A DNA stretch of 64,000 bases, taken from NCBI RefSeq assembly GCF_027923225.1, contig NZ_BSDI01000015.1:1-64000 (forward strand), given 5' to 3'. Shown here in pieces: positions 60,251 to 64,000 of the stretch. A program made the position numbers and the translations under genes. Position 1 is the stretch's first letter. Each line of letters opens with the position of its first letter. Below the pieces are notes generated by a model. It saw nothing but the letters and a program-made list of their open reading frames with translations. It searched no databases and was not told where the DNA came from. Source of the DNA: Phytohabitans aurantiacus (lineage in GTDB: Bacteria > Actinomycetota > Actinomycetes > Mycobacteriales > Micromonosporaceae).

Positions 60251-61537
60251 GCCCTTGATGTACGGCTTGCCGTCGGCCGCGGGGGCGCGCACGCGACCGA
60301 CCAGGCCGGCCACCGCGAAGATCGTTGCCAGGTACGGCAGCATCGCGGTGAACTGGCTGGGAATCACGCTGTTGATCGCGCTCAGGTACGTGCCGAGCTG
60401 GTCGGCGAACCCGAAGAAGAGCGCGGCCAGCAGGGCGCCCGTCGGGCTCCAGCGTCCGAAGATCAGCGCGGCCAGCGCGATGAAGCCCTTGCCGCCGATC
60501 ATGTTCTTGGTGAACGAGTACAGCAGCAGCGTGTACGAGGCACCGCCGATACCCGCCACGACGCCGGCGAGCAGCACGTTGCGGTACCGCAGCCCGAGCA
60601 CCCGCACGCCCAGCGTGTCGGCGGCCGTCGGGTGCTCGCCCACCGACCGGGTGCGCAGGCCCCACCGCGTGCGGAACAGCGCGACGTGGATGACCGCCAC
60701 CAGGATCAGCGCGGTGTACAGGAAGATGTTGCCGCGAAACAGCGCCGGCCCGAGCACCGGGATGTCCTTGAGCAGCGGGATCTCCCACACGCCGAAGTGC
60801 GGCGGCTGGTTGTACTTCTGCTGGTCGGTCTGCATGAGGCGCTCGTAGAGGAAGCCCGTCAGGCCGACCGCGAACAGGTTGAGCACGATGCCCATGACGA
60901 CCTGGTCGACCAGGTACCGGATCGCGAAGACGGCGAGCAGCAGCGACACGAACGCACCGCCCAGCGCCGCCGCGAACAGTCCCGCCCAGGCGCTGCCGGT
61001 CATCGTGCCGACCAGCGCGCCCGCGAAGGCGCCCATGAGCAGCTGGCCCTCGATCGCCACGTTGACCACGCCGGACCGTTCGCACAGCACGCCCGCGAGC
61101 GCGCCGAAGATCAGCGGTACCGCCAGCAGGAACGTGCCTCGGACCATGTTGACCAGCGGCATGAAGTTCTGGCCGGCGGGCGCGGCGGAGATCTGCCAGC
61201 AGAGGAACGACAGGATCAGCCCTATGACGCCGACGCCGAGCATCCAGGAAAACCACTTCTTGCCCGGCATGGCGATCAGCACGGCACCGGCCACCGCCGC
61301 GAGCACTCCGAAGAGGATCGCCCCGACCGTACCGTTGATCTTGAGTGCGGCACCGCTGGCGTTTTCGCTGAGCGTGAACCGGACGGTCTCGGACGTGGCC
61401 AGAGCTCCGAAGATCACGGCGGCCAGCGCACCGGCGACCAGGAACCCGACACCGACCTTGCGGGAGCGGGTCCAGAAGCTGACTGGTACCTCAGCGACCG
61501 CGACGTCGTCCGCGGTGATGGTGGACACCCCGCTCAC
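60248..61537 (-). CDS. Nucleoside ABC transporter permease (NupQ/YufQ-like)
   Basis: The 429-residue protein of the BPD/LivHM-like permease family contains GALAGVLCERSGVVNVAIEG, RTRWGLRTRSVGEHPTAADT and KNMIGGKGFIALAALIFGRW. These are hallmarks of YufQ-type uptake systems for nucleosides. It is the second of two permeases; the GTG at 61537 overlaps the first permease's stop (GTGA). An in-frame GTG at 61528 is the alternative. Works with the ATPase and the first permease. Confidence 0.92.
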   Translation of the reverse strand: MSGVSTITADDVAVAEVPVSFWTRSRKVGVGFLVAGALAAVIFGALATSETVRFTLSENASGAALKINGTVGAILFGVLAAVAGAVLIAMPGKKWFSWMLGVGVIGLILSFLCWQISAAPAGQNFMPLVNMVRGTFLLAVPLIFGALAGVLCERSGVVNVAIEGQLLMGAFAGALVGTMTGSAWAGLFAAALGGAFVSLLLAVFAIRYLVDQVVMGIVLNLFAVGLTGFLYERLMQTDQQKYNQPPHFGVWEIPLLKDIPVLGPALFRGNIFLYTALILVAVIHVALFRTRWGLRTRSVGEHPTAADTLGVRVLGLRYRNVLLAGVVAGIGGASYTLLLYSFTKNMIGGKGFIALAALIFGRWSPTGALLAALFFGFADQLGTYLSAINSVIPSQFTAMLPYLATIFAVAGLVGRVRAPAADGKPYIKG

Positions 61538-62781
61538 CAGCCCTTCGCCATGCTCGTCGAGAGGCGCGCGGCGCGTGCGGCCCGCAACCGGAAGATCGCC
61601 TTCACCAGCGCCGGCGCGGCGATGAAGATGACGATCAGCGCCTGGAGCACGGTGACCAGCTCCAGCGAGATACCGCTGAACGACTGCATCGTGTTGCCGC
61701 CGGCCCGCAGCGCGCCGAAGAGCAGGGCGGCGAGCGCGACGCCCCACGGTTTCACGCGGCCGAGCAGCGCGACCAGGATGCCGTCGAAGCCGATCTGCGC
61801 GACGACCGCCGGTGTGAGCGCGTTGGCGGTCGAGCCGATCACCATGTTGGCGCCGCCCAGACCGGCCAGCGCGCCCGAGATCACCATGACCATCGTGTAC
61901 GTCGCGGTGACGCTGATGCCAGCCGTGCGGGCGGCGTCCGGGTTGGCGCCCACCGCGCGCAGCTCGAAGCCGAACGTGGACCGGTCGAGCAGCCACGCCA
62001 CCGCCCAGGTGGCCGCGACCGCGAGCAGGATGCCGGCGTGCACGCGCAGGTCGTCGCCCAGCAGCCGGGGCAGCTGGGCCGACGAGTCGACCGGCTTGCT
62101 GATCGCGTCGGTGCGCTCGGGGTTGTGCACGCCGCCCTGGATGATGATCCAGCTCAGGAAGTACAGCGCCACGTAGTTGAGCATGATCGTGTTGATCACC
62201 TCGTGGGCGCCGGTACGCGCCTTGAGGAAGCCCGGAATGAAGCCCCAGATCGCACCGCCGACCGCGCCGGCCAGCAGCGCCACGATCAGGTGGATGACCG
62301 GCGGGAGCGGCAGCAGGAAGCCGGCCAGCGCGGTCAGGATCACGCCCACCGTGGCCTGGCCCTGCGCGCCGATGTTGAACAGGCCGCCACGGAACGCCAG
62401 CGCCACCGACAGGCCGGTGAAGACCAGCGGCGCGGTGTACGTCAGCGTCTCGGAGATCGGCGCGAACACCGGCTGCCAGGCGCCGTCGCCGCTGATCCAG
62501 GCGCTCACCGCCTCGGGGTTCACGATCGCGCCCTTGAAGAGGTTGGCGTACGCCTCGCTCACCACGGTCCAGCTGCTGTTGAGCGCGTCGCTGGGGCGCG
62601 AGGTGATGTAGCCGTAGGTGGTGAGCACCTCCGGGTCGGAGACGATCATCAGGATCGCGCCGATGACCAGGGCGAGCACGACCGCGAGCACCGTGACGGT
62701 GACGGTGTTGGCCGCCCAGAGGTTCTGGAGGAAGAGCTGTCCGAGGGTGGGACGCTTCTCTTCCTGAGCGTTGTCACTCAT
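61534..62781 (-). CDS. Nucleoside ABC transporter permease (NupP/YufP-like)
   Basis: The 415-residue membrane protein has SETLTYTAPLVFTGLSVALA, AFRGGLFNIGAQGQATVG, ARTGAHEVINTIMLNYVALY and RAVGANPDAARTAGISVTAT, typical of YufP-like permeases. About ten membrane helices with a periplasmic loop after the first. The ATG overlaps the ATPase stop (ATGA), so the three transporter genes are coupled. Confidence 0.93.
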   Translation of the reverse strand: MSDNAQEEKRPTLGQLFLQNLWAANTVTVTVLAVVLALVIGAILMIVSDPEVLTTYGYITSRPSDALNSSWTVVSEAYANLFKGAIVNPEAVSAWISGDGAWQPVFAPISETLTYTAPLVFTGLSVALAFRGGLFNIGAQGQATVGVILTALAGFLLPLPPVIHLIVALLAGAVGGAIWGFIPGFLKARTGAHEVINTIMLNYVALYFLSWIIIQGGVHNPERTDAISKPVDSSAQLPRLLGDDLRVHAGILLAVAATWAVAWLLDRSTFGFELRAVGANPDAARTAGISVTATYTMVMVISGALAGLGGANMVIGSTANALTPAVVAQIGFDGILVALLGRVKPWGVALAALLFGALRAGGNTMQSFSGISLELVTVLQALIVIFIAAPALVKAIFRLRAARAARLSTSMAKGW

Positions 62782-64000
62782 GCCGCCTCCTCACCCTGGA
62801 TGCCGGCCATCAGCAGGCCGATCTCCTCGCGGGGCGTGTCCGGGGGCACGATCGCCAGGATCTTGCCGCGGTACATCACCGCGATCCGGTCGGCCAGCCC
62901 GATGACCTCGTCCAGCTCGCTGGAGACCAGCAGTACGGCGGTGCCGATGTCGCGCTCGTGCACGATCCGGCTGTGGATGAACTCGATGGAGCCCACGTCG
63001 ACGCCGCGAGTGGGCTGGGCGGCCACGAAGAGCTTGAGGGGGCGGGACATCTCCCGCGCCACGATGACCTTCTGCTGGTTACCGCCGGAGAGGGTGCCGA
63101 CCGCCGACTCGGACGACGGGGTACGCACGTCGAACTGCTCGATCCGCTCCTTGGCGGAGTTGGCGATCGCGTCCGGCTTGAGCGCGAACCGGCTGCCGAA
63201 CGGCGGCCGGTCGTAGATGTCGAGCACCAGGTTTTCCGCGACGGTGAACTCCTTGACCAGGCCGTCGACGCTGCGGTCCTCGGGCACGTACCCGACACCG
63301 GCGTTCAGGACCTTCTTGGTCGTCCAGCCATCGACCCGCTGACCCGCGAGCGTCACACGACCGGCGAGGGCCGGTCGTAGCCCCATGATGGCTTCGATCA
63401 GCTCGGTCTGGCCGTTGCCCTGTACGCCCGCGATGCCGAGCACCTCGCCCGAGTGGACGGTGAGGTCGACGCCGGCGACCGCCTGATGGCCGCGCTCGTC
63501 GGCGACCACGAGCCCTTCGACCTGCAGGACCGGGTCACCCGCCTCCTTCGGCTCCTTGGCGACGGTCAGGCTCACGTTGCGGCCCACCATGAGGGCGGCG
63601 AGCTCGTCGCGGCTCGCGTCGGGCGTGGCGGTGCCGACGGTACGCCCACGGCGGATCACGGTGATCCGGTCGGCGATCGCCTTCACCTCGCCGAGCTTGT
63701 GGGTGATGAAGACGATGGACTTGCCCGCCTCCTTGAGCGACCGCATGACCGTGAGCAGGTCTTCGGTCTCCTGTGGAGTGAGCACCGCGGTCGGCTCGTC
63801 GAGGATCAGCAGGTCGACCTCGCGGGTCAACGCCTTGACGATCTCGACACGCTGCTGGATGCCGACCGGCAGGTCTTCGATGACCGCGTCGGGGTCGACC
63901 CGCAGGCCGTACCGGGTGGAGACCTCTTCCACGTCGCGGCGGGCCCGGCGGTGGTCGAGGAAGCCCGCGATGCCGCCGCGCACCTTTTCGGCGCCGAGCA
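62778..64000 (-). CDS. Nucleoside ABC transporter ATP-binding protein (NupO-like), 5' end outside the window
   Basis: About 407 C-terminal residues are present of a ~510-residue double-ATPase. The first domain lacks its Walker A here but shows LPVGIQQRVEIVKALTREV and LILDEPTAVLTPQE. The second has a Walker A-like GIAGVQGNGQTELIEAIMGL (Thr in place of Lys-Ser, as in this family), LSGGNQQKVIVAREM and FVAAQPTRGVD. This is the YufO/RbsA-like organisation. The frame continues past 64000, where a BMP-type lipoprotein gene is expected. Confidence 0.93.
   Translation of the reverse strand, partial: LGAEKVRGGIAGFLDHRRARRDVEEVSTRYGLRVDPDAVIEDLPVGIQQRVEIVKALTREVDLLILDEPTAVLTPQETEDLLTVMRSLKEAGKSIVFITHKLGEVKAIADRITVIRRGRTVGTATPDASRDELAALMVGRNVSLTVAKEPKEAGDPVLQVEGLVVADERGHQAVAGVDLTVHSGEVLGIAGVQGNGQTELIEAIMGLRPALAGRVTLAGQRVDGWTTKKVLNAGVGYVPEDRSVDGLVKEFTVAENLVLDIYDRPPFGSRFALKPDAIANSAKERIEQFDVRTPSSESAVGTLSGGNQQKVIVAREMSRPLKLFVAAQPTRGVDVGSIEFIHSRIVHERDIGTAVLLVSSELDEVIGLADRIAVMYRGKILAIVPPDTPREEIGLLMAGIQGEEAA

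Overview
The window is 64 kb of very high-GC DNA with strongly GC-biased third codon positions, dense genes, many GTG starts and many 1-4 bp or 20-50 bp gene overlaps. The gene set (SigE-type ECF sigma factor, GuaB1, an LpdA-type flavoprotein, biotin-dependent acyl-CoA carboxylase alpha chain, a Cvn conservon, an IcmA/MutB-type mutase, a BlaI-M56 pair and a split cydA-cydB-cydD-cydC locus) points to an actinobacterium, most likely a Micromonosporaceae member (Micromonospora/Actinoplanes-like). No rRNA, tRNA, phage, intact IS element or CRISPR array was recognised. It reads as chromosomal housekeeping and adaptive metabolism.

Layout. 0.3-7.5 kb: ECF sigma factor with a membrane partner, an AbiEi/DUF559 protein, Maf, an O-methyltransferase, an MFS exporter, and a PadR-linked drug-type ABC transporter. 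7.6-10.8 kb: acyl-CoA carboxylase alpha chain and GuaB1. 10.8-14.1 kb: TetR/DoxX pair with visible operators, then MarR plus a second DrrAB-type ABC transporter. 14.1-18.9 kb (minus strand): circularly permuted ATP-grasp, alpha-E and transglutaminase genes, followed by a short threonyl-tRNA synthetase preceded by a threonine leader peptide and terminator. 19-26.7 kb: DedA, LpdA-like flavoprotein, gamma-glutamylcyclotransferase, GNAT, two conserved unknowns, a DUF4349 lipoprotein and an M20 amidohydrolase. 27-33.5 kb: acyl-CoA mutase, Ser/Thr kinase, phosphosugar mutase, GOLPH3-like protein, NUDIX hydrolase. 33.5-37.4 kb: upp, deoC, an aldehyde dehydrogenase and a truncated pseudo-dehydrogenase. 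37.5-44.4 kb: BlaI, M56 protease and cydABDC (cytochrome bd and its assembly transporter).

44.4-55.2 kb: a PadR/permease-prefix pair, an acidic protein, an 875-residue protein that looks like a domesticated IS110 transposase, a 1.15-kb gene-free stretch crowded with long palindromes, and a conservon (CvnA-D: sensor kinase, roadblock, DUF742, small GTPase). 55.7-64 kb: adenosine deaminase, RlmA-type methyltransferase, DUF4272 protein, then an operon of a nucleoside ABC importer (ATPase cut by the window end, two permeases), cytidine deaminase and thymidine phosphorylase. With upp and deoC this gives a nearly complete nucleoside uptake and salvage route.

The most interesting signals are: (1) the IS110-like N-terminus fused to a C-terminal tail that also closes the neighbouring conservon kinase; (2) the threonine attenuator in front of the stand-alone ThrRS paralogue; (3) a BlaI-type dyad shared by the blaI and cydA promoters, suggesting that cytochrome bd is under BlaI/M56 control; and (4) a recurring TANNNT-N6..8-start arrangement in front of more than a dozen genes, read here as leaderless promoters. 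All functional statements rest on reading the sequence and on recalled family features; no search was run.
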